64,000 nt of DNA from an uncultured bacterium (GTDB lineage Bacteria > Edwardsbacteria > AC1 > EtOH8): positions 1 through 64,000 of the forward strand of contig CALMGM010000009.1 in assembly GCA_937863685.1 (NCBI GenBank). Reading direction: 5' to 3'. Made by a program: the position numbers and the translations under genes. Shown here piece by piece: positions 17,543-25,826 of this stretch; position 1 is the first letter of the stretch, and every line of letters starts with the position of its first letter. Under the pieces are notes generated by a model, which saw only the letters and a list, made by a program, of their open reading frames with translations, was not told where the DNA came from and searched no databases.

Positions 17543-18070
17543 TTACTCGCTTTGATAATGAACCAGGGAAATGACATTGTATCCCTTGAGCTTCTCCCGC
17601 CCTTTGAGGAAATCCAGCTCCACCACGAAAGCAATGGCGGCCACCTTGCCCTCCAGGTGTTCCACCAATTGTGCCACGGCCATGGCCGTTCCGCCGGTAG
17701 CTAAAAGATCGTCCACGATCAGGACATTCTGTCCCGGCTGGATGGCGTCCTGGTGGATCTCCAGGGCGTCGGTGCCGTATTCCAGGGAGTATTCCTGGCG
17801 GATGGTCGGGGCCGGCAGTTTGCCGGGCTTGCGGACCAGCAGCAGGCCGGTGCCCAGCTTGTAGGCCAAAGCCGAGCCGAAGGGAAAGCCCCGGGACTCT
17901 ATGACCGCGATGGCGTCTATCTTGACATTCTTCAATTGCTCCGACAATTGTTCCACCGCCAGCTTGAAGCCCTCGGCGTCCTTTAGCAGTGTGGTGATGT
18001 CCTTGAAGCCGATGCCCTGCTTGGGAAAGTCCGGCACTTCCCTGATGAATTTTTCCAGATTGACTGCCAT
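17543..18070 (-). CDS. apt: adenine phosphoribosyltransferase
   Basis: Apt salvages adenine to AMP using PRPP. The 175-aa length is standard. The sequence shows PDFPKQGIGFKDITTLL at the N-terminus, ESRGFPFGSALAYKLG, the VRKPGKLP hood region, and the PRPP loop VLIVDDLLATGGTAMA. The start ATG 18070 has AGGAG six bases upstream. The stop abuts the TTG of the small secreted protein. The upstream side is the repeat-rich spacer, so transcription probably starts there. Confidence 0.97.
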   Translation of the reverse strand: MAVNLEKFIREVPDFPKQGIGFKDITTLLKDAEGFKLAVEQLSEQLKNVKIDAIAVIESRGFPFGSALAYKLGTGLLLVRKPGKLPAPTIRQEYSLEYGTDALEIHQDAIQPGQNVLIVDDLLATGGTAMAVAQLVEHLEGKVAAIAFVVELDFLKGREKLKGYNVISLVHYQSE

Positions 18071-18309
18071 GTTCCGCTCCTGATGAGTTTTTATATATTT
18101 TCTTTATTTGTCATTGCGAAAAGACCAACGTGCTATCGTCATTCTGAGCCCGGCACCCTGCCCGGCAAGCCGAAGAATCTATACCCGAAACAGCGCAGAT
18201 CCTTCAATAGCAAGAACGGATGCCGTATTCAGGATGACGCGCTCCTTACGTCATTGCGAAGAGGCTTCGTTGCTTTTCTAATGAAGCAATCCACAAAAGG
18301 TCGTCTGTC

Positions 18310-18329
18310 ATTCCCGAGTAATCGGGAAT
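18310..18329. repeat. dRS3-like 20-bp palindromic repeat
   Basis: The sequence is ATTCCC, then GAGTAATC, then GGGAAT, flanked by GTC before and CCAGG after. It fits the ATTCCC-N8-GGGAAT form first described in Neisseria. Confidence 0.8.
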
Positions 18330-18457
18330 CCAGGCACTTTAACCACAAAGGGCACAAAAGACACAAAGGTTTAAACTTTCTTCAGCCCAGCGGTATTGTC
18401 ATTGCGAAAAGACTTCATTGCTTTTCTAATGAAGCAATCCACAAAATGCCTTTTGTC

Positions 18458-18477
18458 ATTCCCGAGTAATCGGGAAT
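18458..18477. repeat. dRS3-like 20-bp palindromic repeat
   Basis: It has the same 20-bp core as the copy at 18310 (centre GAGTAATC), with the same GTC and CCAGG flanks. Confidence 0.8.
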
Positions 18478-18618
18478 CCAGGCTTTCCCTGTCCGGCCCG
18501 CATCTCCCCCATCAAGGGTAGAGTAATAGGGGTGCCTTGATTCTGAACTCATCCCTCCCCTTCTCTTGCCAAGAGAAGGGAATTAAAGGGTTGAGTTGTT
18601 TTTTTGACCTCCCATCTT

Positions 18619-18642
18619 TCCCCTCCTTGATCAAGGAGGGGA
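18619..18642. repeat. 24-bp perfect palindrome, copy 1
   Basis: The half-site is TCCCCTCCTTGA followed by its exact reverse complement, with no spacer. An identical 24-bp palindrome occurs at 41727-41750. Confidence 0.85.
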
Positions 18643-18654
18643 TGCCTTTTTGTC

Positions 18655-18674
18655 ATTCCCGCGAAAGCGGGAAT
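18655..18674. repeat. dRS3-like 20-bp palindromic repeat
   Basis: The sequence is ATTCCC, centre GCGAAAGC, then GGGAAT, with GTC before and CCAGG after. This is a different 8-bp centre from the two copies to its left. Confidence 0.8.
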
Positions 18675-18726
18675 CCAGGGTTTGACCTCACCCCTACCCC
18701 TCTCCAAATAAATTTAGAGAGGGATT

Positions 18727-18993
18727 TCAGTGCGTTATATTAAACTCCCGGTATTTCCCGCTGGGCTCTTTCCACTCAACCTTGACATCCTCCACCACCG
18801 CGCCGGAGGGGCCGGCCCGGAGGGCCTCAATAAACTGGTTTAATTTATCCTCCTCGCCTTCGGCCTCGGCCTCCACCGAGCCGTCCGGCAGGTTGCGAAC
18901 ATACCCGCTTAGCCCCAAATGCCTGGCCTGATGCCACACATAATACCTGAACCCCACGCCCTGAACCATGCCAGAGATACGGGCTTTAATCAT
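18727..18993 (-). CDS. acyP: acylphosphatase
   Basis: Acylphosphatases hydrolyse acyl-phosphates such as carbamoyl phosphate. I start it at ATG 18993 (MIKARISGMVQGVGFRYYVW), which has AAAGGA five bases upstream and gives 88 aa, the family norm. A longer frame to 19014 lacks that signal. GMVQGVGFRYYV holds the catalytic Arg, and GLSGYVRNLPDGSVEAEAEG holds the catalytic Asn. The C-terminus has KVEWKEPSG. It lies 8 bp after the upstream barrel gene and just before the repeat cluster. Confidence 0.95.
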   Translation of the reverse strand: MIKARISGMVQGVGFRYYVWHQARHLGLSGYVRNLPDGSVEAEAEGEEDKLNQFIEALRAGPSGAVVEDVKVEWKEPSGKYREFNITH

Positions 18994-19001
18994 TTTATCC
19001 T

Positions 19002-19601
19002 TTACAATTTCCAATGTACTATTAAATTCATCGGAAAGTATTGCTGTTCTGCGTCAAAAGTAATTGAATAACCACTCTCGATCTTAAGCTTAATACGTGG
19101 ACTGACTGAAAAATTAAATCCTAGCCCCAATGCCCCAAAAGGCTTTATTTCGTTTATACCGGTATTTTCATATATACCTATGATCTCATTTGTTGTTTCA
19201 TCTATCATTATTTTTTCACCAATATACAAATACGAAACACCTATCTTTGTATGAAAATACAAACCGAATTGCTCCTCATTCCCATGCAAGCGTAATAAAA
19301 TCGAATTGTCTATTGAATATGAATTTTCACCTTCTACTCTACAATTCACTAAAAATGGGTGATTATCTGACCCGACATATTGATAATTGTTGTACTTTGC
19401 ATCCCACCCGATCTTAAGCCCCGGTTTCAATTGATATATAATACCTGTGCCCATTGTCATCCCGCTTCCCCAACTGCTGAAATGGGTATTATCAAGCATT
19501 GCGTTATATCCGCCTTTTATTTCTATTCCCCATTTGCTTTGGGCATTGACATGTGCGCTAATAAGAACACCGATAACTACCAAGATGATTTTTATTTTCA
19601 T
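19002..19601 (-). CDS. outer-membrane beta-barrel-like protein, function unknown
   Basis: This 199-aa protein has a signal peptide (MKIKIILVVIGVLISAHVNA). Alternating hydrophobic/polar strands such as WGIEIKGGYNAML, GTGIIYQLKPGLKIGWDAKY, FGALGLGFNFSVSPRIKLKI and a C-terminal LIVHWKL resemble small 8-stranded porin-like barrels (OMP_b-brl type). Its DNA is clearly more AT-rich than its neighbours, with AAA, ATA and TTT codons common, which suggests recent acquisition. The upstream signal is weak (GAGAA). No specific family recognised. Confidence 0.65.
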   Translation of the reverse strand: MKIKIILVVIGVLISAHVNAQSKWGIEIKGGYNAMLDNTHFSSWGSGMTMGTGIIYQLKPGLKIGWDAKYNNYQYVGSDNHPFLVNCRVEGENSYSIDNSILLRLHGNEEQFGLYFHTKIGVSYLYIGEKIMIDETTNEIIGIYENTGINEIKPFGALGLGFNFSVSPRIKLKIESGYSITFDAEQQYFPMNLIVHWKL

Positions 19602-19648
19602 TTCTCAATCTCCATAAATCAGCGTTTATCTGCGTCCCATTTTCTCAA

Positions 19649-20110
19649 TCACTTTCCCACCAGCTTCAACGCCATATTTACCGCCTCCTCCGGGGTCTTC
19701 ACGTGCTTGATCGGCGCCCGGATCTTCCAGGTGGAAAGCCCCACCACCGGTATCCCGAACCCGGCGGCGTAGGCCAGCTCCGAAAGCGTCCCGTATTTGC
19801 CGCCAATGGCGATCAGCACCTGGGCGGACTGGACAACGATCGAATTTCGGGCGTAGCCCAGTCCGGTCACCACCGGAACTGTCAAGTATTCATTGCCCTC
19901 TTTGGCCGAGGAACCGGGCAGTATGCCCACCGTCATCCCGCCGGCCTCAAATGCCCCGCGGCAGGCGGCCTCCATCACCCCGCCCATCCCGCCGCATATC
20001 AGGATGGCGCCGCTCTCGGCGATCAACTTTCCCACGGTGTAGGCCGTCTGGGCCAGCTTGGCCGAGCAGGACGAGGCTCCGATCACCCCTATCCGTATCT
20101 TACTGTCCAT
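19649..20110 (-). CDS. TIGR00725-type Rossmann (SLOG/LOG-like) protein
   Basis: The 153-aa protein has the nucleotide-binding fold of the SLOG superfamily: RIGVIGASSCSAKLAQTAY at the N-terminus, ICGGMGGVMEAACRGAFEAG (GGxGGVMEA type) in the middle, and VLIAIGGKYGTLSELAYA toward the end. Relatives include LOG cytokinin-activating phosphoribohydrolases and the DprA core, but the PGGxGTxxE motif of true LOGs reads GGKYGTLSE here. It overlaps the pcm stop by 11 bp. A role in nucleotide metabolism is likely; the reaction is unknown. Confidence 0.85.
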   Translation of the reverse strand: MDSKIRIGVIGASSCSAKLAQTAYTVGKLIAESGAILICGGMGGVMEAACRGAFEAGGMTVGILPGSSAKEGNEYLTVPVVTGLGYARNSIVVQSAQVLIAIGGKYGTLSELAYAAGFGIPVVGLSTWKIRAPIKHVKTPEEAVNMALKLVGK

Positions 20111-20750
20111 TGGTCTGCCACCCGTATTTGCCTATCAGCGGCACGAACACGCAGCCGCAGACCTCGCTCTTCACCTGCTTGCCCTCAATCTTGTCCACCA
20201 GCACCAGCGACTGCACATGAACGTCGCCCACCGGAATGGCTATCCGCCCGCCCTCGGCCAGCTGGTCCCAGTAGGCCTTGGGAACCTCCGGGGCCCCGGC
20301 GGTGACGATGATCCGGTCGTAGGGGGCATGCTCGGCCCAGCCGATGGTGCCGTCGCCGTATTTCACCGCGATGTCATGGTATTTGAGGTCGTCCAGCAGT
20401 CTCTTGGCGCTGCGGGCCAGCTTCTCCACCCGTTCGATGGTGAAGACCTTGGCCCCCATCTCGGCCAGCACCGCCGCCTGATAGCCGGAGCCGGTGCCTA
20501 TCTCCAGCACCTTCTCCCCGCCCTTGAGGTTCAGGTTCTGGCTCATCAGGGCCACGATGTACGGCTGGGAGATGGTCTGAGCCTCCCCGATGGGAAGCGG
20601 GTTGTCGTCATATGCCCGGTCCTGCAGGGCCGCCTGGACGAACAGGTGCCGGGGAACCTTCTGCATGGCAGACAGCACCTTGGGATCGTTCACCCCCCGG
20701 CGGATGATCTGCTGGTCCACCATCTGTTTCCGGGAAAGCTCGTAATTCAT
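20100..20750 (-). CDS. pcm: protein-L-isoaspartate O-methyltransferase
   Basis: Pcm methylates isoaspartyl residues in aged proteins so they can be repaired. The 216-aa protein shows MVDQQIIRRGVNDPKVLSAM at the N-terminus, GEAQTISQPYIVALMSQNL, and the SAM-binding motif VLEIGTGSGYQAAVLAEMG. The post-II block follows as GAPEVPKAYWDQLAEGGRIA. It lies between surE and the SLOG-type gene; surE-pcm is a frequent pairing in bacteria. Confidence 0.96.
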   Translation of the reverse strand: MNYELSRKQMVDQQIIRRGVNDPKVLSAMQKVPRHLFVQAALQDRAYDDNPLPIGEAQTISQPYIVALMSQNLNLKGGEKVLEIGTGSGYQAAVLAEMGAKVFTIERVEKLARSAKRLLDDLKYHDIAVKYGDGTIGWAEHAPYDRIIVTAGAPEVPKAYWDQLAEGGRIAIPVGDVHVQSLVLVDKIEGKQVKSEVCGCVFVPLIGKYGWQTNGQ

Positions 20751-20778
20751 ATTCTCTTCGCCGAATAAAATTCCAAGT

Positions 20779-21546
20779 TCAGCTTCTTTGAACGATCCTG
20801 TTCCAATCCTTGAGCAGTTTTAGCGCCCGGTGATTGGTCCAATCCAGATGGAACGGGGTGATGGATACGTAATTCTGCTCGATGGCCTCGAAATCGGTCT
20901 TGGGCTGGCGCTCCCAGTCGGGATCGGCCCCGTCGATCATGAAGTACTGCCGTCCGTCGGGGTGCTTTTGCTCCACTATCACGTCGCGGTAGATCCTCTT
21001 CCCCAGCTTGGTGATCTTGACCCCCTTGATCTTGGCGATCGGCAGGCTGGGCACATTGATGTTGAGCAGGGTGTTTTTAGGCAGGCCCTTTTTAAGGGCG
21101 GTGGTTGCCACCAAGCGGGCGTAGTGGGCGGCCGCCTTGAAATTACAGCCGTTCCAGGAGGTGCAGGACACGGCGATGGACGGGATGCCCAGCAGGGTGC
21201 CCTCGGTGGCCCCGGCCACCGTTCCGGAGTAGGTGACGTCGTCGCCCAGGTTGGGCCCGTGGTTGATGCCGGACACCACCAGGTCGGGCTTCTCCTTCAA
21301 CAGCCCGCGGATGGCCAGCATCACGCAGTCGGTGGGGGTGCCGTCCACCGCCACGGTGGTCTTATTGCGCCACACCACCTCCAGCGGCTTGCGCAGGGAG
21401 AAGGAATGGCTGGCCCCGCTCTTTTCGGACATGGGGGCGAACACCACGGTCCGGGCGATCTGGTTCAAGCTGGACCGCAGGGCCTTGATACCCAGGGCGT
21501 CGATGCCGTCATCATTGGTAATGAGTATTAAAGGTTTTTTCTTCAT
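20779..21546 (-). CDS. surE: 5'/3'-nucleotidase SurE
   Basis: SurE removes phosphate from nucleoside monophosphates and is linked to stationary-phase survival. I start at ATG 21546 (MKKKPLILITNDDGID), the usual distance ahead of the metal-binding TNDDG. In-frame starts at 21570 and 21603 exist, but the latter lies inside a palindromic repeat. The protein is 255 aa. SGINHGPNLGDDVTYSGTVA and GATEGTLLGIPSIAVS are family motifs. No strong ribosome-binding site is visible for any start. Confidence 0.93.
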   Translation of the reverse strand: MKKKPLILITNDDGIDALGIKALRSSLNQIARTVVFAPMSEKSGASHSFSLRKPLEVVWRNKTTVAVDGTPTDCVMLAIRGLLKEKPDLVVSGINHGPNLGDDVTYSGTVAGATEGTLLGIPSIAVSCTSWNGCNFKAAAHYARLVATTALKKGLPKNTLLNINVPSLPIAKIKGVKITKLGKRIYRDVIVEQKHPDGRQYFMIDGADPDWERQPKTDFEAIEQNYVSITPFHLDWTNHRALKLLKDWNRIVQRS

Positions 21547-21598
21547 CAGGGTGAATTTATTTATTTTCATTGATAGTTTTATTACATTATCATTAATC

Positions 21599-21660
21599 GT
21601 CATTCCTGCGAAAGCAGGAATCCAGTCTTTTCATGGATTCCCGCCTGCGCGGGAATGACA
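21599..21660. repeat. composite dRS3-like inverted element
   Basis: Two 20-bp palindromes (21602-21621, centre GCGAAAGC; 21637-21656, centre GCCTGCGC) face each other with inward flanks TCCAG and TGGA. The outer ends are GTCATTCC and GGAATGAC, so the whole 62 bp is an imperfect inverted repeat like a tiny MITE. It sits directly upstream of surE. Confidence 0.75.
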
Positions 21661-21690
21661 GAGCACTTATTCATCTATTTAAAATCAAGT

Positions 21691-22350
21691 TCAAAGTAAC
21701 TTTATTGCCATGACCATAAATTTCCAGGTATCAATCAAATGCCTGATATGGCTGGTTCCTGAAGCTTTAACATCGATGGGAACGTGTCCGATACGAAATC
21801 CCCTCCGCCCGGCCTTGATCAGCAGTTCGGACTCCATCTGATAACCGTCCGCCTCCAGAACGATTGATTCCAGCACCTCCCGCCGGATCAGCCGGTAGCC
21901 GCACTGGCTGTCCTCTATCTTCCTGCCGGACAATAAAGACACCACCACGGTGGTGATGTTGTTGCTTAAGTAACGGGCAAAAGACATTCTTCTGAAATCA
22001 TTTCTCCGCGACCCAACAATAATGTCCCAATGTCCAGTATCCATAATATCAACCATTGACGGAATATACCCGGGATCATGCTGGCCGTCGGCATCCAGGG
22101 TTATCACCGCATCGTAGCCCAACGACAGTGCATGAGTAAAACCTGTCCTCAGGGCCCGGCCTTTCCCGCAGTTGGCGATATGGGCCAGGCTCCGGACCTG
22201 GAATTTCCCTATAACAGCAGAAGTAGCATCTTCAGAACCATCGTTGACCACTGTGATATCTCTTATATTCACGTATCCGGCGGCCTCGGCCAACAGATTT
22301 CCCAGGCTGCCTCCTGCGTTGTAAGCCGGTATTATTACAGCTACTTTCAT
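21691..22350 (-). CDS. family 2 glycosyltransferase, DPM1-like
   Basis: The 219-aa GT-A protein has VAVIIPAYNAGGSLGNLL at the N-terminus, VVNDGSEDAT (nucleotide binding), LDADGQHDPGYI (the DxD-type metal site), and SQCGYRLIRREVLESI, typical of dolichyl/polyprenyl-phosphate mannose synthase-like and related GT2 enzymes. It has no membrane segments apart from a weakly hydrophobic C-terminus. It probably transfers a sugar to a polyprenyl phosphate or to an envelope glycan; the donor is unknown. A promoter could lie in the 97-bp gap to the upstream gene, which holds that gene's terminator. Confidence 0.88.
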   Translation of the reverse strand: MKVAVIIPAYNAGGSLGNLLAEAAGYVNIRDITVVNDGSEDATSAVIGKFQVRSLAHIANCGKGRALRTGFTHALSLGYDAVITLDADGQHDPGYIPSMVDIMDTGHWDIIVGSRRNDFRRMSFARYLSNNITTVVVSLLSGRKIEDSQCGYRLIRREVLESIVLEADGYQMESELLIKAGRRGFRIGHVPIDVKASGTSHIRHLIDTWKFMVMAIKLL

Positions 22351-22400
22351 AACATTTTATTATAACTTATTCCTGTCGATTTGTCTATTGTATTTCAAAG

Positions 22401-22430
22401 AAAAAAGCACATCAAAATGATGTGCTTTTG
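22401..22430 (-). terminator. Rho-independent terminator after the M29 aminopeptidase
   Basis: A 12-bp perfect stem (AAAAGCACATCA / TGATGTGCTTTT, 3-nt loop) lies 18 bp past the aminopeptidase stop. On the minus strand it ends in six U residues. Confidence 0.85.
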
Positions 22431-22447
22431 GTAAAAACGGCAGTTTG

Positions 22448-23548
22448 TCAGATGGTGAATTTTCCGTCCTGGTAGATGGCCTGCCCGTCGGCCAGTATCT
22501 TTCCGCCCTGCTTCATGTCGCATAGCATGTCCCAGTGTATGGCAGACTGGTTCACCCCCAGCGATTCCGGGATGGAACGTCCAATGGCCAGGTGGACCGT
22601 GCCGCCGATCTTCTCATCGAACAGCATGTTTCTGGTGAATTTGGTGATGTTGTAGTTGGTTCCCACTGCGATCTCGCCGACGAAGCGGGCGCCGGCATCG
22701 GTTTCCAGCAGTTTGTTCAGCAATTCCTCCCCTTTGTCGGCCGTGGCCTTGACCACCTTGCCGTTTTGGAAGGACAATTGAATGTTCTCCACCTCCCGGC
22801 CGGAATAGATGCCCGGAAAGCTGAACCGGATATGGCCGTTGACCGAATCTTCCACCGGTCCGGTGAACACCTCGCCGTCCGGGAAATTGGCCTGTCCGCA
22901 GCAATTGACCCACTTGCGCCCGGCGACGGACATCTTCAGGTCGGTATCCTTTGAAATTATCTGCAGTTCTTTTTTGGAATCAAGCAGATCGCAGATCTTC
23001 TTTTGTTCCCGTTCTATCTCCCGCCACTTGCCCACCGGGTCATCCAGGTTCAGATTACAGGAATTGTAGACAAAATCCTCATATTCGGACAAGGACATGC
23101 TGGCCTCCTGGGCATTGGACTGCCCCGGGAACATGGTCCCGCACCAGCGCAGCTCGTTCTTGGCCATCCGATCGAAGAATATCTTGAATATTTCGGCGTT
23201 GCCCCGATTGGCGACCTTGAGCCGTTCGGGATCCACGTTGCTCAGCATCCTGGTGTTGACGCTGCCCATCAGGGTCAGCAGAGCGTCGGCGGTTTTAATG
23301 GCCACCCTGTCGCTTTCATGGATGAACGTCAGTTGCTGGTCGCTGCCCTGTTTCATCATGATCTCCGACAATTCGGAATTTAATATCTTCACCTGGGGAT
23401 GGGCCCCCAGTTCCAATGCCAGACGAAAGCATTCCTTTATCAGCGGCATGGCAAAATGCTCGCCCTGGATCATCAGTTTGTCGCCTTTCTTCAGGTCCAG
23501 CGAATATTTCATCAGCACCTCGGCGTGCTTGGTTGTTCTGGGATCCAT
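22448..23548 (-). CDS. aminopeptidase, M29 family
   Basis: The 366-aa protein resembles AmpS/aminopeptidase T, which use a two-cobalt or two-zinc site to remove N-terminal residues from peptides. Matching segments include KHAEVLMKYSLDLKKGDKLM, the NFPDGEVFTGPVEDSVNGHI block with metal-binding Glu, VGEIAVGTNYN, and IHWDMLCDMKQGGKI with the HxD-type ligands near the C-terminus. Length is slightly short of the usual ~400. The start has AAGGAG seven bases upstream. It appears to be a single-gene unit with its own terminator. Confidence 0.9.
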   Translation of the reverse strand: MDPRTTKHAEVLMKYSLDLKKGDKLMIQGEHFAMPLIKECFRLALELGAHPQVKILNSELSEIMMKQGSDQQLTFIHESDRVAIKTADALLTLMGSVNTRMLSNVDPERLKVANRGNAEIFKIFFDRMAKNELRWCGTMFPGQSNAQEASMSLSEYEDFVYNSCNLNLDDPVGKWREIEREQKKICDLLDSKKELQIISKDTDLKMSVAGRKWVNCCGQANFPDGEVFTGPVEDSVNGHIRFSFPGIYSGREVENIQLSFQNGKVVKATADKGEELLNKLLETDAGARFVGEIAVGTNYNITKFTRNMLFDEKIGGTVHLAIGRSIPESLGVNQSAIHWDMLCDMKQGGKILADGQAIYQDGKFTI

Positions 23549-23609
23549 AGATATCTCCTTTATTGCGATGTGGTATCCTGAATACTGATATTGTTTTCAG
23601 GGAAACAAA

Positions 23610-25592
23610 TCAAAGCGAGGTCCTGATGGGCAGCACCACGGTGGTGATCCCCTCCCATTGCAGCCGGCGCTGTATGGCATAGGCCGTCTCGTTGTGCAGC
23701 AGCCGCTGGAACAGGCTCTCCTTCTGGAAGATCAGCTTCCCGGTAAACACAGTGGTCCGGTAGTATTCCTTGGCCAGCTGCTGGCAGAGCAGGCTGGCCG
23801 TTTCCACGGCTTCGGTGCCCACCTCCATCCGATAATCGGAGGTCAGGCCGAACCGGCGGGCCAGGTCGACATATTTCCTCAAAGAATCCTCGGTGGATTC
23901 CCTGAGGGCATCGATCTCCTCGGCCCCTTTGAAGGAACCGGTATCGACTATCGCCGCCGAAGCAAAAATGTAATTATGATAGAACCGGGGGAAATTTCTG
24001 ATGGTATTCAAAAGAACGTGAACTCCATAACCGTTGTAACCGTCAACCAGAATGACAGCGGTGGTTTTTTTCTTATCCGGCGGATCCATATTGGGTGTGC
24101 CTTCGGTGGGTATCTCCAGCAGCATCTCGTCCAGCTTGCGCACCCCCCGGCGGACGGTATTGTAATGGTTCCTTATTCGATAACAGATAACGATAAGCAA
24201 AAAAGTGATCACCAGGGTCAGCCACCCGCCGAACATGAATTTTTCGTAGATGGCTATCAGAAGAATGGTCAGGCAAAGCACCAGCCCGATTATGTGTACC
24301 GGCAGATGTTTTTTCCAGTCGGCGATCCGGTTTCGGCTCTTTACAAAATACCTGATCATGCCGGTCTGTGACATGGAGAAAGTCAGAAATACGTTAATGG
24401 AATACATTATCACCAGGATCGAGATCGATCCGTTGGTGTACAACAGTATTGCCAAGGCAGCCAGGCCCATAAGAAGGACACCGTTGCGCATGGTCAAACG
24501 CTCGGACAAGGCGGCAAAACGGTGGGGAAACCAGAAATCGATGGCCATATTGGCCATCACCCGCGGGCCATCTATAAATCCGGTCTGGGCGGCCACGAAC
24601 AGCAGTGCGCCTTCGGAAAGTATGGTCACCAGCGCCAGAACGTTTCCCAGCGGCCAATGCCCGAACAAAGCATCGGCCAAAACAGCATTGAGGGTCCGGC
24701 CCTGCACCGGCTCCACCCTAAGCAGCATATAACACAAAAACAACCCGCCGGCTGTAAAGGCCAGCGATCCGGCCATCAGGGCCATGGTCCGCTTGCCGGT
24801 CTGGACCCTTGGCTCGCGCATAACCTGCAGACCGTTGGATACTGCCTCGATCCCGGTATAGGTCCCGGCGCCCAGGGAATAGGCCCGGATAAAAATCGCC
24901 AAAACACCCATCAAGCCTATGGTCTTAAGGTCGGCCTGAAACCCGTAATGGATATTCTGGATCACCGGAGCCACTTCAAAAGTATGACTGAAAATTCCGT
25001 AACCTATCAGCAGGAGGTGAGTGACGAAAAAAGTCACGAAAATGGGGGTCAGGGCCGTCACCGACTCTTTGACGCCCCGCAGATTGAGCACCACCAGCAC
25101 TAATATCAGGAGGGCCGAAAAGGCTATCTTGTAAGGGTGCAAAGAGACCGGCATAAAACTGAACAGAGCATCGCCGCAGGCGGCCACCGATACGGTGATG
25201 GTCAGAACATAATCCACCAACAGCGCCGAACCGGAAATCACACCGGCCTTCTCTCCCAGGGTATGGCTGGCCACCAGATAGCCTCCGCCGCCGTGGGGGA
25301 AATGTTCAATGATGCGGGAATAGGAATAGGAGATTATGAAAACGGTCAGGGCCGTGGCCAGGGCCAGGAATACCGCCAGATAGGTATGGCTGCCCAGGGC
25401 TCGGAAGGCTTCCTCCGGTCCATAGGCTGACGAGGACAGCCCATCCGCCCCCAGCCCGATCCAGGCCAGCAAGGCCACCAGGGATATCTTGTGGAAGATA
25501 CGGGGATCCTCAACGTTCTTGGGCCCGCCGATCAGCACCTTCCTGAGCCTGGTCCACAGATTGGAGAGGAATTCCGACTCGGTAAAAGCCAT
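23610..25592 (-). CDS. APC-superfamily permease with C-terminal cytoplasmic domain
   Basis: I start at ATG 25592 (MAFTESEFLSNLW), which has AGGAG five bases upstream, giving 660 aa. About twelve membrane segments fill residues 40-480. GLGADGLSSSAYGPEEAF and FPHGGGGYLVASHTLGEKAG are the unwound TM1 and TM3-like motifs of the APC fold. The layout and the DGLSSSAYG motif resemble KimA-type potassium transporters (DALSSVAYG in B. subtilis KimA) as well as amino-acid permeases. The last ~170 residues form a soluble alpha/beta region like a USP-type domain. Substrate undecided: potassium or amino acid. Confidence 0.82.
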   Translation of the reverse strand: MAFTESEFLSNLWTRLRKVLIGGPKNVEDPRIFHKISLVALLAWIGLGADGLSSSAYGPEEAFRALGSHTYLAVFLALATALTVFIISYSYSRIIEHFPHGGGGYLVASHTLGEKAGVISGSALLVDYVLTITVSVAACGDALFSFMPVSLHPYKIAFSALLILVLVVLNLRGVKESVTALTPIFVTFFVTHLLLIGYGIFSHTFEVAPVIQNIHYGFQADLKTIGLMGVLAIFIRAYSLGAGTYTGIEAVSNGLQVMREPRVQTGKRTMALMAGSLAFTAGGLFLCYMLLRVEPVQGRTLNAVLADALFGHWPLGNVLALVTILSEGALLFVAAQTGFIDGPRVMANMAIDFWFPHRFAALSERLTMRNGVLLMGLAALAILLYTNGSISILVIMYSINVFLTFSMSQTGMIRYFVKSRNRIADWKKHLPVHIIGLVLCLTILLIAIYEKFMFGGWLTLVITFLLIVICYRIRNHYNTVRRGVRKLDEMLLEIPTEGTPNMDPPDKKKTTAVILVDGYNGYGVHVLLNTIRNFPRFYHNYIFASAAIVDTGSFKGAEEIDALRESTEDSLRKYVDLARRFGLTSDYRMEVGTEAVETASLLCQQLAKEYYRTTVFTGKLIFQKESLFQRLLHNETAYAIQRRLQWEGITTVVLPIRTSL

Positions 25593-25693
25593 GCTTCTCC
25601 TGTCATTAAGAGTGCTGGTAAAAAATGGCAAAAGCCTTAGTTACCTAAGATTTTTGCCATCATTGCAATTTTCGCCCTGATCCATCGAATAAA

Positions 25694-25771
25694 TGGTCGG
25701 GGTGAGTGGATTCGAACCACCGGCCCCTTGACCCCCAGTCAAGTGCGCTAACCGGACTGCGCTACACCCCG
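25694..25771 (-). tRNA. tRNA-Pro (anticodon GGG)
   Basis: The minus strand folds into a full cloverleaf: acceptor CGGGGTG / CACCCCG, D arm, anticodon stem CTTGA / TCAAG around the loop CTGGGGG (anticodon GGG), and T arm GGTTCGAATCC. The 3' CCA is encoded. It sits alone between the MerR and APC genes. Confidence 0.95.
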
Positions 25772-25826
25772 ACAAACAGCAATTATACGGGAAAAACGTC
25801 CCTAAAGCAAGCGGAAAATGATCCGG

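Larger units (their letters stand above)
18084..18726. repeat. 643-bp non-coding spacer packed with palindromic repeats
   Basis: No gene is visible. The spacer holds several families of dispersed repeats. Tracts starting GTCATTGCGA appear near 18109, 18250 and 18397, the last two sharing a following segment that contains GAAGCAATCCACAAAA. Three copies match the Neisseria dRS3 pattern ATTCCC-N8-GGGAAT (18310-18329, 18458-18477, 18655-18674). A 24-bp perfect palindrome lies at 18619-18642. Further hairpins occur near 18555-18578 (CTTCTCTTG / CAAGAGAAG) and 18697-18722 (CCTCTC / GAGAGG). One ORF passes through, but it only translates repeats. Confidence 0.85.

Noticed and set aside
18083-18469. 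128-codon plus-strand frame
   Set aside because: It runs through GTCATTGCGA-type and dRS3-like repeats; the protein is only translated repeat, and no ribosome site is present.
25694-25771. tRNA genes as phage or island attachment sites
   Set aside because: Neither tRNA-Pro nor tRNA-Ala (49079-49155) has an integrase gene or a repeated 3' end nearby, and the flanks are ordinary genes.
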